A DNA stretch of 64,000 bases. Source: Cardinalis cardinalis. Taxonomy: Eukaryota > Chordata > Aves > Passeriformes > Cardinalidae. Below, piece by piece: positions 14,351-27,500 of the stretch. Every line of letters starts with the position of its first letter. Position 1 is the stretch's first letter. The translations under genes and the position numbers were made by a program. Below the pieces are notes generated by a model, which worked only from the letters and a program-made list of their open reading frames with translations, did not search any database and was not told where the DNA came from. The stretch is from NCBI GenBank assembly GCA_014549065.1, contig JACDOX010000043.1:5660649-5724648 (forward strand). Direction: 5' to 3'.

Positions 14351-14674
14351 GTCAATTTGACTACATCAAATTCAATGACAAGAGACTCACTTCCCTGTCA
14401 AGAGAGGAATTAAAGTTTAGTGCATGTGGAAGGGGGGTGGTGGAATTGTTCTTGATGCAAGGCTGTGTGCACTAACATAGTGTTTAATTATTTAAGTGAA
14501 TTGAGGGAAGATGCTGAATAAATAGATGTAGATACCTCTGTTTGCATCAGGGTATGTGCAAGGTGACCTCTGCAAGTGCAGCTGCACTGGGACACTCCTG
14601 GAGGCTGATTGTTCAATCTCCACGTGCACTTAACCCTCCAGCTCAGCTAATGTATCACCCAAGTGAGACAGATA

Positions 14675-14740
14675 ATGCTGTTCATCAGTGCACATGGACT
14701 GTTGTGTTTCAATGCTGTTCATCAGTGCACATGGACTGCT
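14675..14740. repeat. Tandem duplication, 37-bp period
   Basis: ATGCTGTTCATCAGTGCACA begins at 14675 and again at 14712, with almost identical continuations. The near-identity of the two copies points to a recent local duplication. Confidence 0.9.
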
Positions 14741-15344
14741 CTCTTTGTCGTCCCCACGTGCAGGCATCACACCCAGCTCCAGCCCTGCTTCAGCTCTGAA
14801 ACAGCCATCACCCATTTTATGAGCTGTCAGCTTGCACATCTTGGGCTGGAAGAAACACACAAGCTCATGCCAGAGCTGCCCAGCAGAGCTGCACTGCAAT
14901 CACAGGAGAGCCACGCTGGGAGAGGAAATACATCAGAGGTCAGGATGGGGACCAGGTACACACATACATCAGAGGTGGGGGCCGGGTCAGGATCTCCTGG
15001 GCTTTAAAATGGGAACCATTGAGAGACCATTATCCATTGCTTTAGGGTTTGCACTCACACCAAACTGGAATTTAGTTGAATCAGTTTCATTTTTCCAGTG
15101 AGGAAAATCTTAAGGTTTCTGTGTTTGCATGCACAGATGTGTAAACAGAGTCACAAAGGATGATCAGGAACTGTGAGAAGGTAGAAATCATAAAAAACTC
15201 CCATTATTGACACTTAATCAGCCCTGGTATTATGCTCTGTACCTCCACTAAGAACATAGTTGCTTCAACTCCCCAGGACCTTGTCTAGTGGTGTCACAGC
15301 TCCTTACACAACCTTAGTTTGCATTTGCTGTTCTTCTTTCACAG

Positions 15345-15428
15345 ACCCACAAAGTAGCAGTAACAGTGCATTGTCATCCTCAGAAAGACCAGGGTATCTA
15401 AATTTTTCTCCTGTTACACTATTTCCAG
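15345..15428 (+). other. Weak candidate internal exon, 84 nt, phase 1-1
   Basis: The segment is bounded by a pyrimidine-rich acceptor (GTTCTTCTTTCACAG ending at 15344) and a donor (CCAG|GTGATAAG, GT at 15429-15430). It is 84 nt long, divisible by three, and open in phase 1 through both boundaries. The peptide is serine-rich and includes SSSERPGYLNFSPVTLFP. I do not recognise the family. The signals fit an exon but could be chance. Confidence 0.18.
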
Positions 15429-17510
15429 GTGATAAGCTCCCTGTTTTCAGCAGAAATTTGCATAATCTCCAGGTTCTTGACCTTGCATTGGGAGGGTTAA
15501 TTTTAATCCTGTTTTGTAGTATCAGTCTCACTTATTTTCAGAATTTTTCCTCTCTGATTCTCTGATTGGCATTCATTCCACAGTCCTGTTTTCTATGCCA
15601 TGGTAAGAGAATGAATTAATATCTGTACTTAAAAGTATTGATAAGAGGCCTCACTGGCAAATCTAAGTGCCTCTATTTTTTTATGTAGAAATCCATTGTT
15701 TTATCTGCCTTCTGTCTAGTTCAAAGCATATATTGAAATTTGACTCACTCCTGTTTTCACCATTCTAATAGCTTCCTATGTGGTGCACTATTAAATAATA
15801 TGTAATTATTAAATAACATATAATTTTCACATTTTATTGTTTTACTAAATATTTAATCAAGTTTATGTTAAAAATGTTCTATTTCAGTAAAACAGGATAA
15901 TAAATTGTTCCATCATGATTCACCTTCCCAAAGTATCTGTTGCATGGTCTTCTGTCTAAAGCCTTTCTTAGTACTGAAATGAGTCTAAGAGTCCTGTTGT
16001 CTAGTCCCTTTTATTTGGTCCTCGATGTCAGAGTCTATGGATGCTGTTCTGCAGTCATGCAACATTACTTTTACTGGAAAGGTTCATAAAAATTCCTTGT
16101 TTCTGGACCTGCAATTCCATGTGACAGGTCTTTTACTGCAATGGTGATGATCAACCACGCCCTCCTTGTCAAGAGATAGCTTTTCTCCTTGTCTTGGATC
16201 CATTATGTGATGTAAGTTTTAGCTTAATCGCAGCTGTGGTGAGCTTTGTTCCCAAATCTTCATTTCCATTCCATCCTGTTCCTACCTCACTGCTCAACCT
16301 CTTCTTTCTATTAAAACTAGAACAAACGATCTAAATTTGAACCCTAATTTCTCTGGTCTCTCCCTTATGTAGCTGCAAAGCAAACCACTCCACTATTTTT
16401 TCCTTTTTACTTATATGATTACTTCACTTTTTGTAGTTTACTCCTTATTTTCTCTGTAAATTATAGCTAAGCCTGAATTTTGAGCCCTAAAATGCGCCTA
16501 TTAGTATTTTTCTTCCCTTTTCTTCCTCTTTGCTGACTTCTAATAGCTTTTGAAAATGACAGCTTATCTGGCCATTTCTAAAGTCTTTAGAATTCTTTTC
16601 AGAATATTATCTCTTTTCTCATTTTCAATAACTTTTTTATCTTTCATTCAAGAATATTTCTGGATTTCACATCTTTAATTTCTTCACTATTTCACACTTT
16701 ATCAAGAACTTGTTTTTTATTTTGCAGATTTCCTTTTAAAATTGACAATGTTCTAGACCTATTTTTATATAAGGCTCCAATTTTTTTAAACTACATCTTC
16801 TCCTTTTCAGTCAGTCCAAGTTAATCTTATATGACCAACTGTACTATAATTTCCTGAGTACCTATCAAACCCACATCTGACACAGTGTTATCTCCAGTAG
16901 GTCTGGCATTTATTTGGCAAGATATTTGTCATCCATCATATACTAGAATAACTAAGATGTGCCATTAGTTATTTAATTTACTTCTTAATCCGCATTTGGT
17001 AAGTCAATGACTCAAAAGTGATACATGCCCACTAGAGTTTATCTCTCTAGAAAATTTGTAGATATTCATCCATTTATAACATCCCACCTGATAGCTGACA
17101 AAAGTACTACTCCAGAAGTGTGGAATTTTCTTCTTCAATATAAATCAAATTCCCACAAGCTGCTCAGTTCCCAATATCCTTATCCAACAGTTCAGAAAAA
17201 TTCCATCCTGTGGACAATAAAGACAATAAAGCCTCTCTGACCAATGTTCGCCCCCTTACTTGTGTACTTCCCTTCTCCAGACTATGCACACATTGAGGAG
17301 TTTTAGCTTATTTCCACCTTTTAATTTTTTAAACCTGATTTTCTAATACTTGTATGTCAGGACCCAAAGATGATATTGTTTTTCTCCTGACTTTTCTTCA
17401 TTCTAAGCCTTTCAAAGCAGGTGTGGATGTCCAGCCAAATATCAGCTACCTTACAGATGAAAAATGAGTTACCTGGCAGAAAATCCAGTAGGCTCTTCAG
17501 GCAAATGATG

Positions 17511-17534
17511 TATAAATAAATAAATAAACAAATA
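17511..17534. repeat. Short (AAAT)n simple repeat
   Basis: About six AAAT-type units run in a row (TATAAATAAATAAATAAACAAA). It is too short to be a notable marker. Confidence 0.85.
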
Positions 17535-19818
17535 GCACAATGATTGCTCTTGTTATCTACCACATCATAGATGTCACTGGGTGCTCAGTGAAGTAAGACC
17601 CACTTAGCTTATTCTTACACAGTCTCTTTCCTTGCTTAAATGTCACACAACCACAATACTAATACAAAAAGAGATGCCAAAAGTGGTTATAATTAGACAG
17701 CATTAGGCAAATTATAATAATTCTGTCTAACATGCTCATGCAAAATGCTGGCTCTAATCTACCCCACAAAAGACTGATTTTCTGGGCTACAAAGCAGGTT
17801 ATATAAAATAAGTAGTTACCACTATAGCATGCCACATTAAAAGATATTGTCTCCAAAGTGGCAAAAGAGTGAAAATGAGCTGATGAACTCGTTACATTGT
17901 TAGATGCTGCAGTTGTTAGCTGAGTGCCTGCACAAGAACCCCAACACTCACAGGTGCTAGGCAAGGACTTCAAGTGTGGAAGTCTGGAAACGTATGCAAT
18001 ATGCAAACTTGCTTGATAATTTTTTATTTCAAAGACAGATGGTATTTTGTCGTGAATGGTTTAATTTCATGTCTTATCCCATTAAGACAAAAGTTCTTTC
18101 CAAGTATTATTGGTACTGTACTCATACAGTTTGATTGATAATGACAGAGGTCTGAGCAGACAAAGCCATTCTTTGGTCTGTACAATCTAAGAGATAGAAA
18201 TAGAAAACACAGAGGCCTGGGAAAGACAGAGACAAGTCTTAAATATGTCCTCCTGTTGTTCTAGAAAATATTATTATCAAAAGAAATGCCCACATACCTG
18301 CCAAATCTAAGATCACTGCCTTTTTTTCCCATATAAAGAATTTTCTAGTATTCAGTCCTAAAATTTCACAGTCACCATCCCCTGAATACATTCTGTCTCA
18401 CCTCCCTTTCTCTATCTATCCTTTTTTAGGGATAAATACTGCTCATCATCAACCACATTCTCTAGGCACATTTGTGGGTACCAAAGAACAGTGGAGCAGC
18501 CTCTGCATAGCTTCTGACAGGGAATATTGATTCAGAAGGGGAACAGCAACTGAGTCATTATTTCTGAATGGGTACCTTTCTTTCCTATTTGTCTTAGGAG
18601 CTGAAGGGCTCATAAACTTCTCAACATGGGTGCATTCATTAGGCTATTTTAATTAATTTTCTGGCAGCTACCAGCTTATCATAATTTCACAGGTATTACA
18701 TACCTTGCCTAACTATTTTAGATTGTTGCTAAAAGCATCTTTATATGTAATGCCTGTTGCTTTAGAACAAATCCATGGTTCAGGAAATCTCCAAGAAGCT
18801 CGTTGGGACTGAGGATGTGCTGGGTGTGTGGAGTCCCTGAGAGCCTCCAAAAGGCCAAGCTGGGAAACCTGGAAACAGTCTGAGAGGAGGCAAGAGGGCT
18901 GCTCTCCCACCTTGCATGCCTCCACGTACAGAGGATGAAATAACCCATGGTTGCAGCTTGATCTAGGGTCAAATTATTTTATTTGTGATGTTGGTGTATA
19001 ACTGTAGGTTAGGCATCTCCATCCTTTTTTTTTCATAAAGGTAAACGCAAGCAACAAGGGCAGAGACAATCTGGTGGTCAAACTGTGATCAGCCTGGAGG
19101 TGGGAGGCAACCTGTAGGTGGTTGATTAGCTGCTCCTCCATGCCTGCAGGTCAGAGACCCTGAACCCCTGTTGCATTTTTCTTGGTGGGGCTCCACAGAT
19201 GAGGGAGGATAGCTCACTAGACAGTCTGGAGTAAAACCTCTGCTTACTCTCTTTATAGCCATGCTGGTGACCTGGCTCCCTTCCTTACTTGGTGTCACCT
19301 CCTCAAGAAGTTTCTTCCACAGATGCACAGGACAGAAATGTGTACATGGAAAAGTACAGCCTTTTATGGGCATTGTGCCTCACTAACTCCAGAACAGAAC
19401 ACACTCAATTTAAAGACCTTAAATTGGATCTAATTTAAGTTTTAGATTAGGTGTTTGGGACCCTTAACTGATGGAGTTCATGCAAACCACTACAGCAGGT
19501 AATACATAGCACTGAGGTGTTCAGACCAACTGGTGGAAGGAAAAAAGCTGAGTGTCCCTACAATGGTTTATATGAAAGACAAAGGGCTTGGATCCTTTTA
19601 CAAATTTCCAGAGAGGTTTTGCTAGAAATCCGATTTTCTAGATCTGATGGCTATCACCTTCCTAGACACTCTTCTCAGCCTCTGCTTGCTTTAATGAGAT
19701 TAGAAAGGAAGAATATCCATAAAATACTTTAAGACACAAAACACTAAGAACAACTCTGGTTTGGGAAATTGGAATTTTAAGATGTTTTATAATTACTGTA
19801 TCCCTCTCCAAGATCAGT

Positions 19819-19876
19819 AGTCCTTACTTTTATAAAGAGTCCTTACTTTTATGAAGTCCTTAGCTTTTATAAAGAG
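19819..19876. repeat. Imperfect tandem repeat, three copies of 17-22 bp
   Basis: AGTCCTTACTTTTATAAAG is repeated at 19819 and 19838, and a diverged third copy starts at 19855. It is a local slippage duplication in AT-rich DNA. Confidence 0.85.
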
Positions 19877-20934
19877 AAACATTACTACCCATCCCTGAAG
19901 GCTTGTATGCAGCACCATACAGAAATATGGTTTTGATGGAACTGACAACACTTCTATATGTTTATTTTGTTAAGGAAGTCCTCAAATGAGTTACAGGTAT
20001 TTAACTTGTACCTATAAATTCAGCAGTGCAAGGTGCATGAGAGTCAGTAAGTTTTCTACTGGTTCAGTGTCCTCATGTTCATGAAAGATAAATGGTGCAT
20101 ATACCAGCTCTGTTAATCTATTGCAGCTCCATGCAACATAAAACAATACCTTTAGCCTCAACAGAACAAATTTGTAGAGGGATGGCTAGTAAATAAATGG
20201 CTAGTAAATAAAATGCTTTTGGGTTTCCAAAAAAGCTTGCTATCACTCACTGCAAGAGTGTTAGGAAGTCTAAATCATTGCCAGGAAAAGACAATGTTCT
20301 GTCATAGTTTGGAAACTGTCAAAGGCAGAGATGAAGAGAGTAATTTCCCACATGAAAGGAGTGGAAAGATGATGATACTATGACTGGCATTATCACATGA
20401 CTTTTTGGGTTTTCTTCTATGTACAGTAAGAATAATTTTGAGCCCTCCTTCGGCAGAAATAAAATGTTGATCAAAGCGATCTCAGATATTTTTGCAGAAA
20501 ACCACTGAGTTGATTTCCACTGATATTCTGAAAGGTCTTTTTTTTGGGTTTTGTTTTTGTAGTTAGTTTGTTTGTTTTTAACAATTCCAGTATTTGGTGA
20601 AAGTCTATTGTTGTATAAATTGGGCTAGAGGTAGAAGGAGGAACTTGAATGTCAGATTTAATTTCTTCCAATATCTCTCTTCCTTCACAGTTCTGTCCTT
20701 TTTCATTTTGCCACTGAAAATGGATGAAGAAAAAAAAGGTGTATTTCCAACTAAAAGTTATTTAAAAAAACCAAAACTGCAGTTTCTGCATGTACAAATC
20801 ATAGATAATAACCAAGCAGGGGAAGGAACAGCTCTGCTGACCTGATTCCCCTCTTGCCTGCCACGGGCAGGGCTAAGGCTCTCCAGCCCATCATGGACCA
20901 CCACTGGTCAAACGCCAGCTTGCAGGGGAGCCTG
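19877..20934. other. Unique non-coding sequence
   Basis: Only a short 15-bp duplication (20182-20210) stands out. A possible splice acceptor near 20690 is followed by an open frame with no recognisable homology. No gene was identified. Confidence 0.55.
20182..20210. repeat. Tandem duplication, 15-bp period
   Basis: ATGGCTAGTAAATA occurs twice in direct succession, at 20182 and 20197. Confidence 0.85.
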
Positions 20935-21024
20935 CAGCCTGGAAGGGGCCTGGGGCTGCCTTTCCAGCCTGGAAGGGGGCTGGGGCTGCCTTTCCAGCCT
21001 GGAAGGGGGCTGGGGCTGCTTTCT
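20935..21024. repeat. GC-rich minisatellite, 3 x 30 bp
   Basis: Three consecutive 30-bp units begin CAGCCTGGAAGGGG at 20935, 20965 and 20995. The first two differ at one position, and the third diverges only at its end. A 30-bp period keeps the frame, so the open frames across it (about 75-150 codons) show repeated peptides. These are by-products of the repeat, not evidence of a gene. The surrounding 20.85-21.3 kb is locally GC-rich. Confidence 0.95.
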
Positions 21025-24000
21025 GTCAGTGGAGGAGCAGGGGAGGGTGGGAAAGGGAGCTACTCTCCTGTTCCCTCCTTCTGGAGTTGCTCCATGCTGC
21101 TGGGCCTTGCTTCCCCTGCTCCAAGACTCCATCCCTCTGGGGACACGAGGTCTGCAGAGGGAGCAGTCAGTGCCACAGCAGGGCCCTTGCAGTGGGGAAT
21201 GGCCCCGTGGCTCTGTGACTCACCAAGGGTCTCACATGAGAGATGGGCCTGGGCTTCCTTGGGTGCAAGAACAGCACTGGGAAGATCTCCGGGGAGCAGT
21301 TCTGAGTAAGCAAGAAGTTCTGAGTTCCTAACTAAGGAGTTCTGAGGAAACAGCTCAGACAACTTGATATTAGAAGTGAAGTAATAATTTAAAATTATTA
21401 ATAAACTGATGATTTTAATCTCTTTCTAAATACAAATTGTGCGTAAACAAGACCCAGTTTATCAAATATTCTCTTTTAGAAACACGAAACTATTGTGAAT
21501 AATTAATGAGGTACAACTTGTTCTTGAGTTGTTTTAGATATTTGTACTCAAAATACGAGTTGTTTTGATTGAACACATGGGCCATGTGGTGCAGCTCTGT
21601 CGTGCCCAGCACTGACGCCTGCGGCAAGAATGCTGATGGCAGTGGGCTCAGGGTGCTTCCTGGAGGATTTCCTTCCAGCTTGTCCTTGGGAGTTTAGCAC
21701 CTTTCCTGCATGTACCCAATGAAAAACACAGAGGGGATGGAAACAAGCCCAGCAGCCTTGACCAAGTCATAGCAGAATTATAAAAGCCTTTCCTTGATGT
21801 ACAAGCTGGGGACACATGTAGTGTTCTGCCAGGGTCTGTTCTGGTTCTTTATGGGAATATTAAGAAGCTTTTACAATGCAAGGTAAACCCAGCTCAAATC
21901 ACACTCACACCTCTTTTAAAAATGTTTCACCACAGCGTTTTGCACAGGCACTGAAACCAAGCAGACCTGTCTCTCCATCCCCTTTCTCCTTCTTCAAAAG
22001 TCCTTTTGGAATTTCTGGTTCCTTACTATAACTGGGGAGTCTACAGGAATAGTGATAATAAATCAGCCTGTCCCCTGAGCATCTTAAGCTGGACTTCATC
22101 ATGACATGTGAAGATATTTAACTTTCCTCATAGTAGCTTATCCAAGCCAGATATTTTTCTCCTTTTTCATGCTAATGTCATTTTTACTATGTACCTGCTC
22201 ATAACTATTATTTTTGTAAAGCTTTCCCAGACCTCTGAAGCTGTACCACAAATGCTGTTCTCTTAGTTTCTCATGCTGGACCTATTTCACTCCTATAAAT
22301 GAGAAAAAGTTTACCAGAGCAGGACTTTGAACTTGGCAAACAGCTAGAGATTGTGCAAATCAGCAGGTCATCGTGTCTTTCCTAGATTCTGAGGAAAATA
22401 ATACCATACCTCTTTCACAGTCATTCTGTCTGAAAGAGGGAAAAATCACTGCTCTTTGCACAATTAACACAGAAAGGAGGAAGGGCATTGGACAGGATAA
22501 TCCTACGAAAGTTAAGCTAAATAAATATGTGTCTGCATATGTCTGTAATAGCAAATCATATGGCAAGTAAGGGAGATTTTTCAGAAATCCTTACTGTAAC
22601 TGGGTTTCTCAACTGCAGGGTAAATCAGCCTCAAGATATTTTTCTTCCCTTGATTTTGGAGAATTACGTCTTGTGGGCTGTAGTACCATGTCCTCCATAT
22701 GCTGCAGTGGAACATGTGAAATGGGACACATTCTTCTGGGTTCCATATGTGTGCCCATCTTGACTCACTGCACCATGTGAGGATGAGGACTTGTCCAAAT
22801 CAGAGGATGCAGGAGTGATTTTTGTGGCGAGCATCATAAGACTGTCCAGAATGGATAAAGAATGCCAAACTGGGAAAGACTCTCAGGCCAGCAATTCCAC
22901 TTATTCCATGCAACGATATTGAAGAGCTTGTTTGTACCCCTGCAGAAGGATTAGGTGTGGTATTTGCTCCTGCAGTGTGTGCTACATGACTGTGGTTATT
23001 TCATACATTCCCCTGATTTGCAGATAAGAGGTACACACTTCCAAACTTGGGAGTGTAAGCTTGCTGTATAAATCCACACTTAAACTTCAAAACAAACAAC
23101 TAATGTTCAGAGGTATACTGTTTCTTCAGTGCCACAGATGTAATATCACTCAAAATTAAATGTATAACTGTTAGGCCCCCTGTTTAAAAACATTGGTCCT
23201 AGTCACCCTTCAGTTCAAATAAGAATCTGCCAAAAGCCACAGGAACAGTTATGAAAAGAGCTGAGAATAGAAAAGAGCCTCCTGACTTGGTGTCTGATTC
23301 ACCCACTTTGGTCTGGTGTTATGTAAGGAAGCCAAGTGAGCTGTTGGTGCCTTAGTTAGCATTCTGTGGCTCCAGGCTGCACTGATCTCATTTAGGGTAG
23401 CACAGAAATTCTTGTGGTTTTGGCCTCAGCATATGGATTTGCAAAAGTGAAATAGAATGATGTTCTGAGGAAAAAAAGGCAATTATTTTTTTTCTTTCAG
23501 TACCTTCTTTACTCTCTCATCTCTTTTGCTGACTTCTAAAATCTCCAGATAGTCTCTCCTATGACCTAAACCTGCTGATGACTACACAGTTTGAGGGAGA
23601 ACCAAATGGTTTGAGTTCTATGTTTTTTAGATTTCCATTGATTTTCCACACAATCTGATTAAAACAAGTTGCTGTCACAGCCTCAGATGAAGGTTTTACC
23701 ACATTATTATCACTCTCTCCAGTATACCTTATACCTTTGTCTGGAAGCTTCTGTACTTAAGTTTGCCACCATACACGATAAGGTAAATACTCAATTTAAC
23801 AATGCTTTCCCAGGTGCTATTGATCTGCTACAAAGAAATTGGTTTTTGCTTCAAGGGATACCTGCTGCTTACCTTCAATGAGAAACTAATTTCAACCTAA
23901 TCACTAAAATTTGCATGTATAGTACATATTGCAATTAGAGTACTCAATATTGTTAAAGGGAAAAGACTTTTGGGTCTGGAGTTTGCAGATACTTTGAAGG

Positions 24001-25720
24001 AGGCAGAAAGAAATGTCCTAATCCTGATTTCCTTGGGGAAAACTGTTGGAAGAAGGGGCATGGAGAAAGGGATTTTCTAATAAAATGAGTGGAATAGGAG
24101 AGGATGGCCGAAGTCTGTCTTTGGAAGGGATGTTCCATGAGGCTGATGTCATATGGGAATAACTCTTTTATACTAACATGTTCTCTATTGGAAAATCAAG
24201 CCTAATAGGCTTGCCTCTAGTCAAACTCTACAGATAAAAAAAGAAAAAATTCTTCAGACTTGTGTCCAGGATATTTTCAGACTGCTGTTTCTGAGCATCT
24301 CTACGCACCAGCTGCCATGCAAGGAGTAGCCAAACTTTCATTCTCCACTGTCCAAGTGGCAGGAACTCTGTAACAGAACTGCAACCAGGAAAAAAAGATG
24401 GCATGTTTAATATTTTTGTTTGACTTGCCTTCAAAGGTAAAATTTAAGAAAAAATGGAAAGAACATTTTATCTCAACTTCATTCTATATAATTTTACTTA
24501 GATAAGACAGAAATTAAATAATTTTTGAGAGGGGAGAGATTTCCCTCTGGGTTTTACTTTTCCCTTGTATTGTCTTTCACATGGCACACCCACTCACAGC
24601 CTTGCTGAAGGCTTGGATTCCAACTGCTTCTTATTTTCCAGTGAAAAACTGTCCAACAGGAACATTTTTGACAAATGATGTTTAAACAGTAAAATTTAAA
24701 CTCATTATTGAATGAAGAAGGAAGATGCTCTCTGTGCCAGTTTCTAACCGTAGCAGGAAAACTTCAGTTTGCATGACTGTTTTTAGCCTTTAACCTTGCC
24801 ATGAGACTGTCAGAGCAACACAGCTGGCAAGAGAAGCAACATAAAAGGTACTGTCTCCTACCCATGGAGCTAACACTTAGGAAATTATTTTTTGGGCAAT
24901 ATTCAGTACAGCTTGCAACTTGCTTTCTGACCAGCAGTGATCAGATTTAACAGTAAAGTATTAAACATATCACTTTTGGGGACATCCAGAGTGGAGCAAT
25001 TGTCAGTAATTGAGCATGAAGCTTTGAGAAAGAGGAAAAACATTACTGCAGGGTGAAAGCAGCTGTGCCTCGGAGTGTTTCCAGGTGCTGAGAAGGGATA
25101 CTGTGCACAGCAGAGTTCTCTCACTGTGGGCCCAGCACAGGGCAGTGGCATTCAGCACTGTTCAGGGACCATTACCTGCAGGCGGTTTGCAGGCTTTTAC
25201 CAACTTTTGGTGCATCAGAGTGTTTGCTCAGATGTGGGCTGTGGCGACCCCCTTGGCCTTCTTGCCAGGGCTTATCCCTGACGGGAGCCCTTTCAAGAAA
25301 CTCACAGAAGCAGCAGAGCTGTGAACTCTTTCTGCAGTGCACACATAAGACAAATAAGAGACAGACCAGGACAAAGAGAAATAATTTTGGGAGAAAAGGG
25401 TCTTTGAAGACCATCACCCTGGGAACACCTTTGTCAGAGGCATGTTTCATATCAAAGGTTTTTAGTTAATCAACCACACTTCTGTTTCAGGATACACGAG
25501 CTCCCAAGTTGGTCTCTTTTTGTGCTAAGTGTCCTTAGAATGGCTAATCTACTGCATGGAAAACTGTTTTGCCAGATTGATATCTACTCATACCTCTGAC
25601 CTCACAGGAATTTATGCAACATTTCTTTCAAAAAACTTAAAAAAAAAAAAAAAAGAGGAATTAAAATCATTATGAGATTTCATTTCTAATTACAGAAGAA
25701 AGCAGTCTGTGCAATGCTTG

Positions 25721-25760
25721 TTGCAGAGGTCTTCTTTAAGTTGCAGAAGACTTCTTTAAG
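25721..25760. repeat. Tandem duplication, 2 x 20 bp
   Basis: TTGCAGAGGTCTTCTTTAAG is directly followed by TTGCAGAAGACTTCTTTAAG, differing at two positions. Confidence 0.9.
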
Positions 25761-27269
25761 TGAGGCAACATCAGCACCTTAAAAATGGTTAACAGAACTG
25801 ATACAAGGGCTGTTAAAGCTAGTGGGAGATTTTAATTTTGAGAAAGGTCACTTAGAAGTCACAGGTGAAAGTTACTGAATAACTGTACCAGAAAGATGAG
25901 AATTAAAACGATATATTCCTGAAGAGAGAGATGCATGGAAGTCTGCTTCAGAGCACCAAAGCATGCAGAATAAGTCTCACGTTCAAAGCATGAGAAGCAA
26001 CAGATCAGAGGGAATGGAGTGGGGCAGCTGCAGAAACAGAGCTCAGCTGTGGTGCTTCAGTGAGATAGAAAGTGTTGCTGTACCCAGCCTGGGATCATCC
26101 ATCACCTCCTTTCCCTAAAAGGGCCAATGAGACCAACAAAGGGCTGTGATTAGCAGTCAGTGCTTTTCATATTCTCCCAAATTCCCTCTAACCTCATTGA
26201 ATTCTCTAAGTGAGCTGGACCCAGAGGAAGTGGGTAGAACAGAACTCCTGGTAGCCTGTTGTTCCAGAATCTGCTGGTTTTCACAGGATGAACCAGTAGT
26301 CCATGCTTATACCCTCTACATGTGACACCTTCACCTGAACATTGATGCCCAAGTGTAAATCTCATGCCTTAGAGGATTTTAAGGATGGACTCACTCCAAT
26401 GTGAGTCAAAAAGACATGGCTTCATATCCCAAATGCCCAGATGAGATAACTTTTCTGGAAATCATTCCTTCGTGTATGTCCTCCTCCTTGACTCATTTCC
26501 TTGTGTTGTGTTTCAAGTAGGATGAAACAAAGATCATCAGGAAGTTTTACAGTTTGTGTCCTGTGCACTAACAAAATTATACTTTTTAATGGGTTCAGTC
26601 TTCCTTCACAGCAGGGTTAGTAGTAAAAAAAATCACCTGTATCACTAATTATGTACAAATTTTTAGTTTATATCAGTTTATTTAGAGCAGGATGCTGGTT
26701 CTCAAATTCTCCCAGCCTGAAGAATGTGGGTTTGCAGCTATTAGGACAGCTGTGCCTAGAGCCTGTTTACTCATGCGTGAGGGAGTATGACTCTCTCATT
26801 TTAAGGAATATGAAGAGGAAGAGGAGGGGGAAGAAGGATTTAATAGTTCTGTGCCAAGTCTTCAGGCAGGAGTAATTCAGCAAAGGTCTGATAGTGATGT
26901 TTGTTTTTTTTTTTTCACAGGGAGGTGGAAACTTCTTGGTCACATAAGCCAAAATAGTGAGGCTTCAATCAGTTAAGGTGGTATCTACCTCTTTAATAGG
27001 ACTGTGACTCAGAGAGCAGCTGATGATGATGGCTGCTTCTCTCTGACTATAGAACTACAATCCTTATCAAAGGCATAAATTACTATTATTTTCTTACCAG
27101 ATTGAACCTCTTTCTTAAATATATGAAAGAAAAATTGTAGGTTGTCTAGTGAATTTTCTTCTTGGAAAAATTGCCTATTCTTAGTATACAAGTTCAATGA
27201 AAGTTCAAAAGTTTATCAGTACAAAGACTCTAGTCTAATAATTTATCTGCCAGCTTCTCAGCTTATATT

Positions 27270-27500
27270 TTGATACTTTGAAATAAGAGATATTTTTATA
27301 CTGCCTTCATGCGAAAGTAATCAAACATCACTTTCCACAGGCATATCACGATATCTATTGATTATAATCAAACAACAGATAGCGTTAATATTGGAGAGCT
27401 CCTGTGTAACTCAATTTGTCAATCAACAAAGCAAGCTGATACTGACCGCCACAGGACATTTTCCTCAGCCAATATAATTCCAATAGGTTTCACCCTGTGA
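27270..27500. promoter_or_regulatory. Candidate conserved non-coding element with palindrome
   Basis: Repeat-free DNA contains a perfect 14-bp palindrome, TTGATTATAATCAA, at 27358-27371. About 45 bp downstream lies TGTCAATCA (27417-27425), whose reverse complement TGATTGACA matches the binding preference of PBX/MEIS TALE homeodomain proteins. Several CpGs (CACGATATC, TAGCGTTAA, GACCGCC) survive in CpG-poor surroundings. The combination resembles a developmental enhancer. Function and conservation are inference. Confidence 0.28.

Larger units (their letters stand above)
8843..14674. other. Unique, mostly AT-rich non-coding sequence
   Basis: No gene or interspersed repeat was recognised. Two non-repetitive stretches (about 9720-10140 and 14190-14350) look like possible conserved regulatory DNA and are listed separately, as is a weak exon candidate at 10287. 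The open frames are short and lack recognisable motifs. Confidence 0.55.
14741..19818. other. Unique non-coding sequence with a T-rich tract
   Basis: No gene or clear interspersed repeat was seen. The plus strand is strongly pyrimidine-rich from about 16300 to 16830. A weak exon candidate at 15345-15428 is listed separately. Open frames are short and unrecognisable. Old repeats too decayed to see by eye may be present. Confidence 0.55.

Noticed and set aside
20675..20840. Acceptor TCTTCCTTCACAG followed by an open frame and a GTGTAT donor-like site
   Set aside because: The exon would be very short, the donor is weak and the peptide is lysine-rich without known match.
20854..21309. Plus-strand open frame of 151 codons with internal peptide repeats
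   Set aside because: The repeats come from the 30-bp minisatellite, and all other frames there are similarly open.
26880..26960. Strong acceptor-like T-run followed by CACAG
   Set aside because: Downstream frames close within about 20 codons and no donor is present. It is most likely a simple T-run.
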